A stretch of DNA of 64,000 nucleotides from Ornithinibacter aureus. GTDB taxonomy: Bacteria; Actinomycetota; Actinomycetes; Actinomycetales; Dermatophilaceae. Both the position numbers and the translations under genes were made by a program. This document shows positions 1 to 8,916 of the stretch, in pieces (the first letter of the stretch is position 1; each line of letters begins with the position of its first letter). The DNA lies in the NCBI RefSeq assembly GCF_009858245.1, contig NZ_VMSB01000001.1, positions 1,612,001-1,676,000 of the forward strand. The letters run 5' to 3'. The notes under the pieces were generated by a model that saw only the letters and a list, made by a program, of their open reading frames with translations, was not told the DNA's origin and did no database searches.

Positions 1-353
1 TCAGGGGTGGCGACGACGGCGTCGAAGTCGAGCCAGCCGCCGGCGACCTTCTCGAGCAGGTCGTCGGAACCGACGAAGTCGGCGCCGGCAGCCTTGGCGG
101 CCTCGGCCTTGTCGCCGTTGGCGAAGACGAGGACGCGGGCGGTCTTGCCCGTGCCGTGCGGGAGGTTGACCGTGCCGCGGACCATCTGGTCGGCCTTGCG
201 GGGGTCGACACCGAGGCGCATGGCGACCTCGACGGTCTCGTCGTACTTGGCCGACGCGGTCTTCTTCGCGAGGCGAACGGCGTCGAGCGGGGCGTAGGTG
301 ACGTCGGCGTCGATCTTCTCGGCGGCGGCGCGGTAGGACTTGCTGCGCTTCAT
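1..353 (-). CDS. rplA: 50S ribosomal protein L1, 5' part only
   Basis: The N-terminal ~117 residues of ribosomal protein L1 read leftward off the window edge. The start [15 protein letters not shown] and the later segment [20 protein letters not shown] are characteristic of L1, which binds 23S rRNA at the L1 stalk and usually has 230-240 residues. About half the protein is therefore missing because of the window border, not because of damage. The ATG is at 351-353. The gene follows rplK after a 142-bp gap containing three hairpins, in the usual L11-L1 order. Confidence 0.97.
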   Translation of the reverse strand, partial: MKRSKSYRAAAEKIDADVTYAPLDAVRLAKKTASAKYDETVEVAMRLGVDPRKADQMVRGTVNLPHGTGKTARVLVFANGDKAEAAKAAGADFVGSDDLLEKVAGGWLDFDAVVATP

Positions 354-392
354 GTGCTGCTCCTGGTGTGCTGCGGTGGAGGTGTGGTCAAC

Positions 393-463
393 GGGCCAGC
401 GCTGGCCCTGCCACCGGTGGGGCGCCGAGGTGGCGCCCCACCGGCATCCGGGTTCGGATGCCG
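393..463 (-). promoter_or_regulatory. Three consecutive hairpins between rplK and rplA
   Basis: The rplK-rplA gap holds a perfect 16-bp palindrome (393-408), a 13-bp perfect stem with a 5-nt loop (414-426 with 432-444), and an 8-bp stem made of two inverted copies of the octamer CGGCATCC (442-449 with 456-463). No U-run follows on the minus strand, so a simple terminator is unlikely. L1 represses its own operon in other bacteria, so a regulatory or attenuation role is possible, but that is inference. Confidence 0.55.
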
Positions 464-495
464 TGGCACCCGCACGGGCGGGCGCCGGTCCGGGC

Positions 496-930
496 TCAGA
501 GCTCGGTGGTGATGCCCATCTGGCGGGCGGTGCCGGCGATGATCTTCATCGCGGCGTCGATGTCGTTGGCGTTGAGGTCGGGCATCTTGACCTCGGCGAT
601 CTCGCGGACCTGGTCCTTGGTGAGCTTGCCGACCTTGACCTTGTGCGGCTCGCCGGCGCCCTTCTGGACACCCGCGGCCTTCTTGATCAGCTCCGACGCC
701 GGGGGCGTCTTGGTGATGAAGTCGAAGGTGCGGTCTTCGTAGACCGTGATGACGACGGGGATAATGCTGCCGCGCTGGTGCTCGGTCGCCGCGTTGTACG
801 CCTTGACGAACTCCATGATGTTGACGCCGTGCTGACCGAGCGCGGGGCCGACCGGCGGTGCCGGGGTGGCCGCGCCGGCCTGGATCTGCAGGTTGATGTA
901 CCCGGAGATCTTCTTCTTCTTGGGGGGCAT
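496..930 (-). CDS. rplK: 50S ribosomal protein L11
   Basis: A 144-residue L11, the family's normal length. It starts [15 protein letters not shown], where the proline/lysine-rich lead is usual for the L11 N-domain, and has the L11 signature [14 protein letters not shown]-like segment in the middle. L11 forms the GTPase-associated centre with 23S rRNA. The ATG at 928-930 was chosen over upstream in-frame codons because the protein then aligns from the first residue of the family. It lies between nusG and rplA, all read leftward. Confidence 0.98.
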   Translation of the reverse strand: MPPKKKKISGYINLQIQAGAATPAPPVGPALGQHGVNIMEFVKAYNAATEHQRGSIIPVVITVYEDRTFDFITKTPPASELIKKAAGVQKGAGEPHKVKVGKLTKDQVREIAEVKMPDLNANDIDAAMKIIAGTARQMGITTEL

Positions 931-1038
931 GTTCTGTCCTTGTGGTGGTGGTGACGGGCCGACGCCGTGGGCGATGACCCCTTTGCAGCCCCGAACCCCG
1001 GGGCAGGGTGCTGCGGTAAGGCAGTTTTTGGGGGGATT

Positions 1039-1059
1039 CCGGGGGGCGGAGCCCCCCGG
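1039..1059 (-). terminator. GC-rich hairpin just after nusG
   Basis: A 9-bp perfect stem (1039-1047 with 1051-1059) around a 3-nt loop begins five bases after the nusG stop codon. The bases after it on the minus strand are C- and A-rich rather than T-rich, so it may be a partial terminator, attenuator or mRNA-end stabiliser before rplK. A second smaller hairpin lies near 990-1006. Confidence 0.5.
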
Positions 1060-1063
1060 AGGC

Positions 1064-1930
1064 TTACAGCTTGGTGACCTGGCTGAACGACAGCTCGACC
1101 GGGGTCTCGCGACCGAAGATCGACACGAGCACCTTGAGCTTCTGGGTGTCGGCGTTGATCTCGGAGATCGTGGCGGGCAGCGTCTCGAAGGGGCCGTCCA
1201 TGACGGTGACGGACTCGCCGACCTCGAAGTCGACGACCGTGGTCTCACGGCTCGCGCTCGACGCGGATGCCGTGCCGCCCGCCGCCGCGGCGGCCGCTGC
1301 GGCCTCGAGGTCGGCCGGCTTGATCATCGAGTAGACCTCGTCGAAGGTCAGCGGCACCGGCTGGTGCGCGTTGCCGACGAACCCGGTGACCCCGGGGGTG
1401 TGGCGCACGGCGCCCCACGACTCGTCGGTGAGGTCCATGCGGACGACGACGTAACCCGGCATCCGGACCCGGCGGACGAGCTTGCGCTGGCCACCCTTGA
1501 TCTCGGTGACCTCTTCCATCGGGACCTGGATCTCGAAGATGTAGTCCTCCATGTTCAAGGAGGTGATGCGCGTCTCGAGGTTGGCCTTCACGCGGTTCTC
1601 GTAGCCGGCGTAGGAGTGCACGACGTACCAGTCGCCCACCTTGCTGCGCAGGTCGTCCTTGAACGCCTGGACCGGGTCGACGACGTCGAGGCGGTCGCCG
1701 TCCTCGTCGGTCGCCGAGGCCGAGGCCTCGGCGTCATCCTCGTCGACGTCGGACGCGTCCGCGTCGTCGGCGGAGGCGTCCGGGTCGTCGGCGCTGTCGA
1801 CACCCACGGCGGCGTCCAGCCCCTCGGCCACCGAGTCCGCCTCACGCGACCCCTCGGTCACGGTGTCGGGCAGCACCTCGGGCGCGTCGTCGGACGCTGC
1901 GTCGGGGTTGTCGGTCCACTGGTCGGACAC
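1064..1930 (-). CDS. nusG: Transcription termination/antitermination factor NusG
   Basis: A 288-residue NusG, which binds the RNA polymerase clamp to modulate pausing, Rho action and coupling to ribosomes. Residues ~1-95 are a very acidic Asp/Glu/Ala tail of the kind seen in actinobacterial NusG. The NGN domain follows ([19 protein letters not shown]), then a KOW-type C-terminal domain ([18 protein letters not shown]). An alanine run near residue 225 links the two domains. It stands between secE and rplK as in most bacteria. Confidence 0.97.
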   Translation of the reverse strand: MSDQWTDNPDAASDDAPEVLPDTVTEGSREADSVAEGLDAAVGVDSADDPDASADDADASDVDEDDAEASASATDEDGDRLDVVDPVQAFKDDLRSKVGDWYVVHSYAGYENRVKANLETRITSLNMEDYIFEIQVPMEEVTEIKGGQRKLVRRVRMPGYVVVRMDLTDESWGAVRHTPGVTGFVGNAHQPVPLTFDEVYSMIKPADLEAAAAAAAAGGTASASSASRETTVVDFEVGESVTVMDGPFETLPATISEINADTQKLKVLVSIFGRETPVELSFSQVTKL

Positions 1931-1997
1931 GGGAAACCTCTTCCTTGTTCGGTGAATGCCGGGTGGTGCGGCGGTGATGGCGCCTCGCGGCGCGGCG

Positions 1998-2264
1998 TCA
2001 GGAGCCGAACACCAGCCCGACGAGCTTGCTGAAGCCCAGGTCGAGCCCGGCCACGAAGGCCATCATCACGGTGACGAACACGATGACGACGAGCGTGTAG
2101 TTCCACAGCTCGGAACGCGTCGGGCGAACGACCTTGCGCAGCTCGTCGAGGATCTGGCTGACGAACAGGGTCAGCGCCTTGAACCACCGGGAAATGGGGT
2201 TGCCGCCCGACTCCTTGCCCTTGGCGGGCTTGGAGGGAGTCCTGGTCTGACCCACGTCAGTCAC
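1998..2264 (-). CDS. secE: Preprotein translocase subunit SecE
   Basis: An 88-residue SecE with a polar N-terminus, the conserved amphipathic stretch [17 protein letters not shown] and one C-terminal membrane helix ([20 protein letters not shown]). Actinobacterial SecE is of this short one-helix type. SecE clamps SecY in the SecYEG channel in the inner membrane. The gene lies between tRNA-Trp and nusG, which is the standard order. Confidence 0.97.
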   Translation of the reverse strand: MTDVGQTRTPSKPAKGKESGGNPISRWFKALTLFVSQILDELRKVVRPTRSELWNYTLVVIVFVTVMMAFVAGLDLGFSKLVGLVFGS

Positions 2265-2367
2265 GGTGCCTCTTCACGTTCGTTGGCATGTCGGTGCCTT
2301 GCGCGCGGCACGACCGCGAAGGCACCCATCGTTCGGATGCAGTCGTGGACGAACCACACGTGCGACG

Positions 2368-2440
2368 CAGGGCAGGAGGGACTCGAACCCCCAACCGCCG
2401 GTTTTGGAGACCGGTGCTCTACCAATTGAGCCACTGCCCT
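2368..2440 (-). tRNA. tRNA-Trp (anticodon CCA)
   Basis: The minus-strand sequence folds as a cloverleaf. The acceptor stem is AGGGCAG/CTGCCCT with discriminator G, the anticodon loop is CTCCAAA with anticodon CCA, and the T loop is TTCGAGT. CCA is not encoded. Its place just upstream of secE is widely conserved. Confidence 0.97.
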
Positions 2441-2611
2441 ACGAGTGTCCCGGTCGGGTGGGGCACTCGCCCGGTGCGACCGTGACCCTCGGGCACGCCG
2501 AAGGATGGTGGTCACACCGGAGGGCAAGCATACGTGAAGCTCCCACCCGGGCGCGAACTCGCCGGCGACTGCGGTGCACATGGGCGGGTCCGGTCGCTGC
2601 TCTGCCACGAT

Positions 2612-3916
2612 ATGGGGGTGAGCACCGACACCGCAGCCACCACCCCCCTCGCCGAGCGTTCTCCTGAGGAACTGCAGGCCTACCTCGAGGAGCAGCGCGA
2701 GGCCTACGCTGCACTGTGCGAGCGCGGTCTGACGCTCGACCTCACCCGTGGCAAGCCGAGCAGCGCCCAGCTCGACCTGTCCGACAGGCTGCTGTCGCTG
2801 CCCGACGGCATCACGGACGCCGACGGTGTCGACGTGCGCAACTACGGGGGCCTGACCGGCCTGCGGGAACTGCGCGAGATGTTCGCCGAGCTGCTGTGGG
2901 TCGACCCCGACCAGCTCGTCGCCGGTGGCAGCTCCAGCCTGACGATGATGCACGACGTGCTCGTCCAGCACCTGCTGCACGGCGGCCTCGACTCGCCGCG
3001 GCCGTGGAAGGACGAGGAGAAGGTCACCTTCGTGTGTCCGGTGCCCGGGTACGACCGGCACTTCACCATGCTCGCCTCCTACGGCATCGAGATGGTGAGC
3101 GTGCCGATGCTGGCCGACGGCCCGGACGTCGCCGCCGTCGAGGCCATCGTGCGCGACGACCCGTCGGTCAAGGGCATGTGGGTCGTGCCGACGTACGCGA
3201 ACCCGGCAGGGTCCGTGGTCACGCAGGAGGTTGCGAGCCGCTTGGCGTCGATGCCCGCTGCGGCCTCCGACTTCCGGATCTTCTGGGACAACGCCTACGC
3301 GCTGCACCACCTCACCGCCGACGAGGCGAAGTCGGCCGACATCCTGTCGCTGGCCTCGGCCGCCGGGCACCCGCACCGACCGATCATGTTCGCGTCGACG
3401 AGCAAGATCACCTACGCCGGCGCCGGAGTCGCGTTCCTCGCCGCGTCCCGCGAGAACATCGCCGCCTACCTGGGGCACCAGCAGTTCGCCTCGATCGGCC
3501 CCGACAAGGTCAACCACCTGCGCCACATCCAGTTCTTCGGGTCGGCGCAGGGCGTGCGTGACCACATGGCCCGCCACCGCGAGATCCTCGCCCCGAAGTT
3601 CGCCGCGGTGGATGCCGCGTTGACCGCCGAGCTGGACGGCCTCGGCATCGCGGAGTGGACCCGTCCGGCCGGCGGGTACTTCGTCTCGCTCGACGTCCCG
3701 GACGGCTGCGCGGCCCGCGTCGTCGCCCTGGCCAAGGCCGCCGGCATCGCCCTGACGCCCGCGGGGGCCTCGTTCCCGCACGGTCAGGACCCCCGCGACC
3801 GCAACATCCGCCTGGCACCGTCCTTCCCCCAGCTGGCCGAGGTCGAGACGGCCATGGCGGGGGTTGCGACGTGCGTCGCCCTCGCCGCCGCAGAGCAGCT
3901 CACCGCCGTAGGCTGA
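2612..3916 (+). CDS. aspT: PLP-dependent aspartate aminotransferase (AspT type)
   Basis: A 434-residue aminotransferase of the AspT/PF12897 group, which interconverts aspartate and oxaloacetate with 2-oxoglutarate/glutamate. Family marks are LTLDLTRGKPSSAQLDLSDR near the N-terminus, YANPAGSV before the cofactor aspartate region, FWDNAYALHHL, and the PLP-lysine segment STSKITYAGAG. The ATG at 2612 is used. A GTG six bases later (MSTDTAATT) is equally possible. It lies four bases upstream of the DUF5709 gene and is probably co-transcribed with it. Confidence 0.9.
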   Translation: MGVSTDTAATTPLAERSPEELQAYLEEQREAYAALCERGLTLDLTRGKPSSAQLDLSDRLLSLPDGITDADGVDVRNYGGLTGLRELREMFAELLWVDPDQLVAGGSSSLTMMHDVLVQHLLHGGLDSPRPWKDEEKVTFVCPVPGYDRHFTMLASYGIEMVSVPMLADGPDVAAVEAIVRDDPSVKGMWVVPTYANPAGSVVTQEVASRLASMPAAASDFRIFWDNAYALHHLTADEAKSADILSLASAAGHPHRPIMFASTSKITYAGAGVAFLAASRENIAAYLGHQQFASIGPDKVNHLRHIQFFGSAQGVRDHMARHREILAPKFAAVDAALTAELDGLGIAEWTRPAGGYFVSLDVPDGCAARVVALAKAAGIALTPAGASFPHGQDPRDRNIRLAPSFPQLAEVETAMAGVATCVALAAAEQLTAVG

Positions 3917-3920
3917 GGGC

Positions 3921-4436
3921 ATGTCCGAACCCCAGGAGAGCCTGACCACCGACCTCGGCGCCTACAGCCTCGATGACGAGGACCAGCTGCAGCCCGGGGA
4001 CACCTTGGACGATGACGACGTCGACGTCCTCGACCGCGGGTACTCCCCGCCGGACACCGACCGCGGATCACGCGCCCACGGCGTCACGGCGTTCGAACAG
4101 TCCCACGACGAGACCATCGAGCAGCGGATCGCCCAGGAGGTGCCTGACCCCGCGTCGGCCTACGGCGCCCCCGACAACGAGTCGGGCCTGGACGAGCGGG
4201 ACCGCGTCGGCGGTGACGACCCCGACAGCATCGACGCCGAGGACGACTGGATCGGTGACGGCGAGGTCGGCGACCTGCGCGCCGGTCGCCTCGTGGCGCC
4301 CGACCGTGGAGTGGGCGAGGACGGCGAGAGCCACCTGATCGGCGAGGACGTCGGCATCGACGGAGCGGCCGCCTCGGCCGAGGAGGCCGCGATGCACGTG
4401 ATCGATCGACTGCCCGAGGACAACGGCACCGAGTGA
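3921..4436 (+). CDS. DUF5709 domain protein
   Basis: A 171-residue, strongly acidic actinobacterial protein of unknown function. Family-like segments are the early YSLDDEDQLQP and the later DRGVGEDGESHLIGEDVGID with EEAAMHVID near the end. It has no signal peptide or membrane segment and is probably cytosolic. The stop TGA overlaps the GTG start of the next gene in a GTGA arrangement, which indicates translational coupling. No biochemical role can be given. Confidence 0.85.
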   Translation: MSEPQESLTTDLGAYSLDDEDQLQPGDTLDDDDVDVLDRGYSPPDTDRGSRAHGVTAFEQSHDETIEQRIAQEVPDPASAYGAPDNESGLDERDRVGGDDPDSIDAEDDWIGDGEVGDLRAGRLVAPDRGVGEDGESHLIGEDVGIDGAAASAEEAAMHVIDRLPEDNGTE

Positions 4437-5479
4437 GCGAGGCGACCGCTGCGCCCCAGCGGTCCGTGACGGACCTGCCCAAGGCCCATCTGCACCTGCA
4501 CTTCACCGGCTCGATGCGGGTGGAGACCGTCCGCGACCTCGCCGAGCAGCACGGCATCCGACTGCCTGCGGCCCTGACCCACGACTGGCCGCCGCACCTC
4601 GAGGCTGCGGACGACCGCGGCTGGTTCCGCTTCCAGCGGCTGTACGACTCGGCCCGCGCGTGCGTGCGAGGGGAGGCCGACATGCGCCGGATCGTGCGCG
4701 AGGCGGCGCTCGACGACGGCGCTGAGGGGTCGCGCTGGCTCGAGCTGCAGATCGACCCGACGTCGTACGCGCCGTTCGTCGGCGGCATCACCCCGGCAAT
4801 CGAGATCGTGCTCGACGAGGCCCGGGTGGTGTCCGCGCAGCCGGGGGCCGCGCAGGTCGGTGTGATCGTGGCGGCGAGCCGGATGCGGCACCCCTTGGAG
4901 GCGCGCACGCTGGCCCGCGTGGCGGCGCGGTACGCGGGGTCGGGGCCGGGAGCCGTGGTCGGGTTCGGCCTCTCCAACGACGAGCGCCGCGGGGTGACGG
5001 CCGAGTTCGGGCCGGCCTTCGCGATCGCGGACCGGGCGGGGCTGGCCCTGCTCCCCCACGCCGGTGAGCTGCTGGGGGCGCAGGCCGTCGCGGAGACCTT
5101 GGACTCGCTGCGCCCGGACCGGCTCGGCCACGGGGTCCGCAGCGTGGAGGACCCCGCGGTGCTCGATCGGGTCGTCGCCGCCGGGGTGGCGCTCGAGGTG
5201 TGCCCCGGGTCGAACGTCGCCCTCGGGGTGTACGAGGACGCGCAGGAGGTTCCGTTGCGACAGCTGTTGGCTGCCGGGGCGACCGTTGCGCTCGGAGCCG
5301 ACGACCCGGTGATCTTCGGGTCGCGCCTTGCCCAGCAGTACGCGACCGCACGAGAGGTGCACGGCATGGATGACGCCGGCCTGGCCGAGTTGGCGCTGGG
5401 GTCGCTGCGGGCCAGCCGGGCACCGTCGGACGTGGTCGCCGCGGCCGTGTCGGACGTCGAGGCCTGGCTGCGCGGCTGA
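4433..5479 (+). CDS. add: Adenosine deaminase family amidohydrolase
   Basis: A 348-residue metal-dependent deaminase that would hydrolyse the amino group of adenosine or a related purine. Zinc-ligand motif HLHLHFTGS is at residues ~18-26. LLPHAGE carries the next histidine, DRLGHGVRS the active-site His, and LGADDPVIFG the catalytic Asp pair. The GTG start overlaps the DUF5709 stop. Adenosine is the default substrate, but aminodeoxyfutalosine or adenine deaminases of the same fold cannot be excluded from sequence alone. Confidence 0.85.
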   Translation: MSEATAAPQRSVTDLPKAHLHLHFTGSMRVETVRDLAEQHGIRLPAALTHDWPPHLEAADDRGWFRFQRLYDSARACVRGEADMRRIVREAALDDGAEGSRWLELQIDPTSYAPFVGGITPAIEIVLDEARVVSAQPGAAQVGVIVAASRMRHPLEARTLARVAARYAGSGPGAVVGFGLSNDERRGVTAEFGPAFAIADRAGLALLPHAGELLGAQAVAETLDSLRPDRLGHGVRSVEDPAVLDRVVAAGVALEVCPGSNVALGVYEDAQEVPLRQLLAAGATVALGADDPVIFGSRLAQQYATAREVHGMDDAGLAELALGSLRASRAPSDVVAAAVSDVEAWLRG

Positions 5480-5562
5480 GGCGGCGGCGCCGCGGGCGCC
5501 GCGGGCGGCGGGCCGCGCGGGCGGCACGGACGGCGTTCCTGTGAGCCGGTAGGGGGGTGTCA

Positions 5563-5596
5563 GGGGACGTCCGGATGCTTCACGTCGTGAGCCACC
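5563..5596 (+). repeat. Left arm of a 34-bp inverted repeat around the XRE gene
   Basis: This arm begins GGGGACGTCCGGATGCTT. It is matched in inverted orientation by 6646-6679 with 33 of 34 bases identical. The pair encloses about 1.05 kb that contains a single helix-turn-helix gene. Confidence 0.9.
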
Positions 5597-5743
5597 CCGA
5601 GCCCGGGCAGCGGCAACCCTCGCGGCGCAGACAACCCCGGCCTGACGGCCCTGGTTGTCCACAGGGCCGCCCGGCGCGGGCACTTGTCCCCAGACGTCGA
5701 CGTCGATCTCCAGTACGCGAGCCTGCTTGGGCACGCTGGCGCC

Positions 5744-6397
5744 ATGGATGATGCACGAGGTCTACCGAACGAGTGGGTGCCCAACCTGCGCCGCGCCCGA
5801 ACCTTCCTCACCGTCGCGGAGGAGGTGGGGTTGGCGCTGCGCGAGCATCGCCGGAAGCTCGGCATGAGTCAGCGTGCGTACGCCAGGCGTCGAGGGCTGA
5901 GCCGTGCCATGCTCGCCAGACTCGAGGCGGGCGCTGGGCAGATGCGCCTCGACACGATCTCCGATGCCCTCGTCGGAACGGGCTTCAGGCTGTGCGTCAC
6001 CTTCTCGATGGGTGAGCCCGATCCGTCCCCCGACGACGCGGCATCCGGATGCGCAGCCGCCGCGGATGACGAGCCCGAGATTCACGTAGCACCCCGGCGG
6101 GTCCCACCCGAGGCCTGGGCGCCGACCGACCTGGTGGCTGCGGTTCGCGGTGGCAGCCGCCGGTTCCCAGCCCATCGGAAGGTCTACCCGGTGACCAACC
6201 CTCCGCTGTGGTGGTGGATGCACGAGTTCTTCAACGGTCCGACCGAGGAGCCGAAGTGGTACGCGCCCGTGCCACGTCCCGACCTCACGCTGTTCCTCGG
6301 CGACCTTGGTGACGACGACGTGGGGGACGACGACGGGGACGACACCCCCGAGGACGATGCTCTCGCTGCACCCAGCGACGAACACGACGCAGCGTGA
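5744..6397 (+). CDS. XRE-family DNA-binding protein
   Basis: A ~217-residue protein with an XRE/Cro-type helix-turn-helix at residues ~25-75 (LREHRRKLGMSQRAYARRRG, then LSRAMLARLEAGAGQMRLDT). A tryptophan-containing region follows (NPPLWWWMHEFFNG) and then an Asp-rich tail. A TTG 60 bases upstream is an alternative start; the ATG at 5744 is preferred. The gene stands alone inside an inverted-repeat cassette. No toxin partner is visible, so it is an orphan regulator or an antitoxin-like remnant. Confidence 0.75.
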   Translation: MDDARGLPNEWVPNLRRARTFLTVAEEVGLALREHRRKLGMSQRAYARRRGLSRAMLARLEAGAGQMRLDTISDALVGTGFRLCVTFSMGEPDPSPDDAASGCAAAADDEPEIHVAPRRVPPEAWAPTDLVAAVRGGSRRFPAHRKVYPVTNPPLWWWMHEFFNGPTEEPKWYAPVPRPDLTLFLGDLGDDDVGDDDGDDTPEDDALAAPSDEHDAA

Positions 6398-6453
6398 TCC
6401 ACAGCTCGCGCAACCCCGCGGCCAGCCACTCATCCCACCCGCCCAGTCCCCTT

Positions 6454-6498
6454 GCCCCACCCTCCGGACCATCCAGAGGATGGTTCGTAGGGTGGGGC
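6454..6498. terminator. Hairpin between convergent xre and murB
   Basis: Two 21-nt arms (6454-6474 and 6478-6498) pair with few mismatches: GCCCCACCCT at the outer left and AGGGTGGGGC at the outer right. There is no clear T-run on either side. It sits ~60 bp after the xre stop, as expected for a bidirectional terminator. Confidence 0.5.
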
Positions 6499-6645
6499 AC
6501 CGTTGGGTGGCGCACCCTTCGATCCTTTCCCCCGTGGTTCGAGGACTTGAGCCCTTGGACGGTTTGAGCGCGGGTCATTCGAGGCCCTTGTGGCTCGCCA
6601 CGCGATGCATCCCGGGGTTGCTTCGCGTGATGGGCCGATGGCGAA

Positions 6646-6679
6646 GGTGGCTCACCACGTGAAGCATCCGGACGTCCCC
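6646..6679 (-). repeat. Right arm of the 34-bp inverted repeat
   Basis: This is the inverted partner of 5563-5596, with one mismatch in 34 bases. The half-diverged related core at about 6588-6615 suggests that the element duplicated locally. Confidence 0.9.
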
Positions 6680-6882
6680 CACCGCTACCCACTCCCAGCG
6701 ACGAACGAGGGGCGCAACGACGAGGCCGCCTCGCTGCTGCCCCCCACTCTCAGCGGTCGACGCACCGTGGGCGCCGCGGCGAAGGCGACAGACCTCCGGA
6801 TGCGCTCGCGCACCTCAGCGCCCACGATCGGCCCCGCTGCGCATCAGTCGGCCACCGCCGCGCCGGGGTCAGCGGCCCACCG

Positions 6883-7953
6883 TCACAGGCTGTGGCCGAC
6901 GAACACCGGCTCGTTGACGAGGGTGACCCCGAAGACGTCGTGGACGCCGTCGCGCACCGTTCGTCCCAGATCAGCGATCTCCGATGCCGTCGCCCCGCCT
7001 CGGTTCGTCACCGCGAGCGTGTGCTTGGTCGACAGCGCCGCGGGCCCGGGCATCCCGAAACCCTTGGTGAACCCCGCCCGCTCGATGAGCCAGGCGGCGC
7101 TGGTCTTCACCTGTCCGCCGGCATCCGGGTAGCGCGGCGGCGAGACGTCGGCACCGAGGTGCTCGTGCACGCGCTCCTCCAGCGCCTCGAACTGCTGCGG
7201 GCTGAGCAGCGGGTTGGTGAAGAACGAGCCGCAGCTCCACGTGTCGTGGTCACCGGCATCCAGCACCATGCCGCGACGCCGCCGCTGCGCCAGCACCGCC
7301 TCGCGCGCCTCGGCGAGCGGCACCCTCTCCCCCACGGCCACGCCGAGCTGGGTCGCGAGATCGGCGTAGCGAACGGGCTGTGACAGCGTCCCCGGGATGA
7401 GCTGGAACATCACGTCGATGACGACGTACCTGTCGGTGCCCTTGAACAGCGAGTGCCGGTAGCTGAACCGGCAGTCCAGCGACGTCATCGTCCGCACCCG
7501 TCCCTCGAGCCGGTCCCACACGCGGACCCGGGCGATGGTCTGGGCGACCTCCTGCCCGTAGGCCCCGACGTTCTGCACCGGCGTGGCACCGGACGACCCG
7601 GGGATGCCGGACAGCGCCTCGATCCCGGACCACCCTTCGTCGACGGCCCGGGCCACGACGTCGTCCCACGGCTCCCCCGCCGCGACGGTGACGTTGGCTC
7701 CGCCGCACTGGTCGAGCGAGTCGACGACCAGGCCCCTGGTCTCGACCTTGATCACGGTGCCTGCGAACCCGGCATCCGCGACGACGAGGTTGGAGCCGCC
7801 ACCGAGCACGATCAGCGGTTCGTCAGCGTCGTCCACCTCACGCACGGCGTCGACGAGCTCGTCAGGTGTCTCGACGACGACCATGCGGGCAGCGGGCCCG
7901 CCGACCCGCATCGTCGTGTGGGCGGCGATCGGTTCGTCGTGCAGCAGCCGCAT
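6883..7953 (-). CDS. murB: UDP-N-acetylmuramate dehydrogenase
   Basis: A 356-residue MurB, which reduces UDP-N-acetylenolpyruvoylglucosamine with NADPH in peptidoglycan precursor synthesis in the cytosol. FAD-binding segments LIVLGGGSNLVVADAGF and GIEALSGIPGSSGATPVQNV are present, along with RDSLF-like FSYRHSLFKGTDRYVV and the serine-containing SCGSFFTNPLL. The length fits the actinobacterial family. The ATG shares one base with the stop of the upstream MaoC gene (TGATG), so translation is coupled to the hydratase pair. Confidence 0.96.
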   Translation of the reverse strand: MRLLHDEPIAAHTTMRVGGPAARMVVVETPDELVDAVREVDDADEPLIVLGGGSNLVVADAGFAGTVIKVETRGLVVDSLDQCGGANVTVAAGEPWDDVVARAVDEGWSGIEALSGIPGSSGATPVQNVGAYGQEVAQTIARVRVWDRLEGRVRTMTSLDCRFSYRHSLFKGTDRYVVIDVMFQLIPGTLSQPVRYADLATQLGVAVGERVPLAEAREAVLAQRRRRGMVLDAGDHDTWSCGSFFTNPLLSPQQFEALEERVHEHLGADVSPPRYPDAGGQVKTSAAWLIERAGFTKGFGMPGPAALSTKHTLAVTNRGGATASEIADLGRTVRDGVHDVFGVTLVNEPVFVGHSL

Positions 7954-8381
7954 CAGTCGAGCCGGACGACCGCGATGCAGCGGCCCAGCACCTTGTCACC
8001 ACCACAGGTCGTCGTGACGTCGACGGTGACCCGCCCGGTGTCGGGGTCGACGGCCTTGACCAGGCCCTGCACCACGATCTCGTTGCCCTCGACGGGCACC
8101 TCGACGGGGCGGGTGAACCGGGTGCCGAACTCGACGACCCGGCCGGCGTCCCCGGCCCAGTCGGCGACGACCGTGCCGGAGGCCCCCATCGTCCACATGC
8201 CGTGGGCGATGACGTCGGGCAGCCCGACCGAGCGGGCGAACTCCTCGTCCTGGTGGATGGGGTTCTGGTCCAGGGACGCGTTGGCGTAGGCGACGAGGGT
8301 CTCGCGGGCCACGGGCACGGTCACCGGGCCGATGACGTCGCCGACGGCGACCTCCGACAGCGGGCGAACAGGCATGCTCAC
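7953..8381 (-). CDS. MaoC-like dehydratase, HadB-type subunit
   Basis: A 142-residue hot-dog-fold protein with the hydratase-2 motif YANASLDQNPIHQDEEFARS, where Asp and His are catalytic, and the following GLPDVIAHGMWTMG. In mycobacteria the HadB subunit dehydrates 3-hydroxyacyl-ACP in FAS-II together with HadA. Here the partner lies directly upstream. The GTG start at 8381 overlaps the partner's stop (GTGA). An ATG six bases inside is an alternative. The hadA-hadB-murB order is common in actinobacteria. Confidence 0.88.
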   Translation of the reverse strand: MSMPVRPLSEVAVGDVIGPVTVPVARETLVAYANASLDQNPIHQDEEFARSVGLPDVIAHGMWTMGASGTVVADWAGDAGRVVEFGTRFTRPVEVPVEGNEIVVQGLVKAVDPDTGRVTVDVTTTCGGDKVLGRCIAVVRLD

Positions 8382-8827
8382 TCCTCCCCGCCGCGAACGA
8401 CGATCGTGGACGTGGAGGTCGCGACGGCATCCCCGGAGGTGGTCGCGAGCTCGGTGCGGGTGGTGACCATCGAGTGGCCGCCGGCAGAGCGCACGGAGTC
8501 CACGGTGGTCACGCCGACGAGCTCGTCGCCGGCCGTGATGGGTCGGTGGTGGACGAAGCGCTGCTCGCCGTGCACGACACGGCTGAAGTCGATCGCCGCC
8601 TCGGGGTCGGTGACGTAGGCGCGCTCACTCTGCTGGGAGAAGCGCACGGCCATCGTCGGTGGCGCGATGACGTCGGCGTACCCGGCGGCCTGCGCCGCGG
8701 CGGCATCGGTGTGCACCGGGTCGGTGGACCCGACGGCTGCAGCGAATGCCGCGATGAGTGCCGCGTCGACGGCATACGGACCACTGTGCGGGTAGGTGCG
8801 CCCGGCGAAATCTGGGTTCACGGCCAT
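8378..8827 (-). CDS. MaoC-like dehydratase, HadA-type subunit
   Basis: A 149-residue hot-dog protein with the FAS1_DH-like N-terminal pattern: MAVNPDFAGRTY, then SGPYAVDAALIAAFAAAVG and the DPVHTD turn. It lacks the full catalytic Asp/His motif of its neighbour, as expected for the structural, substrate-binding half of a HadAB-type heterodimer. The ATG at 8825-8827 gives the standard start. It is the first gene of the coupled trio ending with murB. The physiological substrate chain length cannot be read from the sequence. Confidence 0.87.
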   Translation of the reverse strand: MAVNPDFAGRTYPHSGPYAVDAALIAAFAAAVGSTDPVHTDAAAAQAAGYADVIAPPTMAVRFSQQSERAYVTDPEAAIDFSRVVHGEQRFVHHRPITAGDELVGVTTVDSVRSAGGHSMVTTRTELATTSGDAVATSTSTIVVRGGEE

Positions 8828-8916
8828 GGCGACCACTCTAGGCCCGGCGCCGCAGCGGGGCGCGAGCCGACGCAACCGCGCGCACTCTCGCTGCCGGAAA
8901 TCTCGGGGAGAACGCC

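Larger units (their letters stand above)
6398..6882. other. 485-bp gap between convergent xre and murB
   Basis: I see no convincing gene here. The gap contains a long imperfect hairpin at 6454-6498, a diverged copy of the cassette repeat core at about 6588-6615 (GTGGCTCGCCACGCGATGCA), and the right arm of the 34-bp inverted repeat at 6646-6679. The rest, to the murB stop at 6883, is featureless to my reading. Confidence 0.6.

Noticed and set aside
393-463. Calling the rplK-rplA hairpins a terminator
   Set aside because: There is no T-run after any stem on the minus strand, and the essential rplA lies directly downstream.
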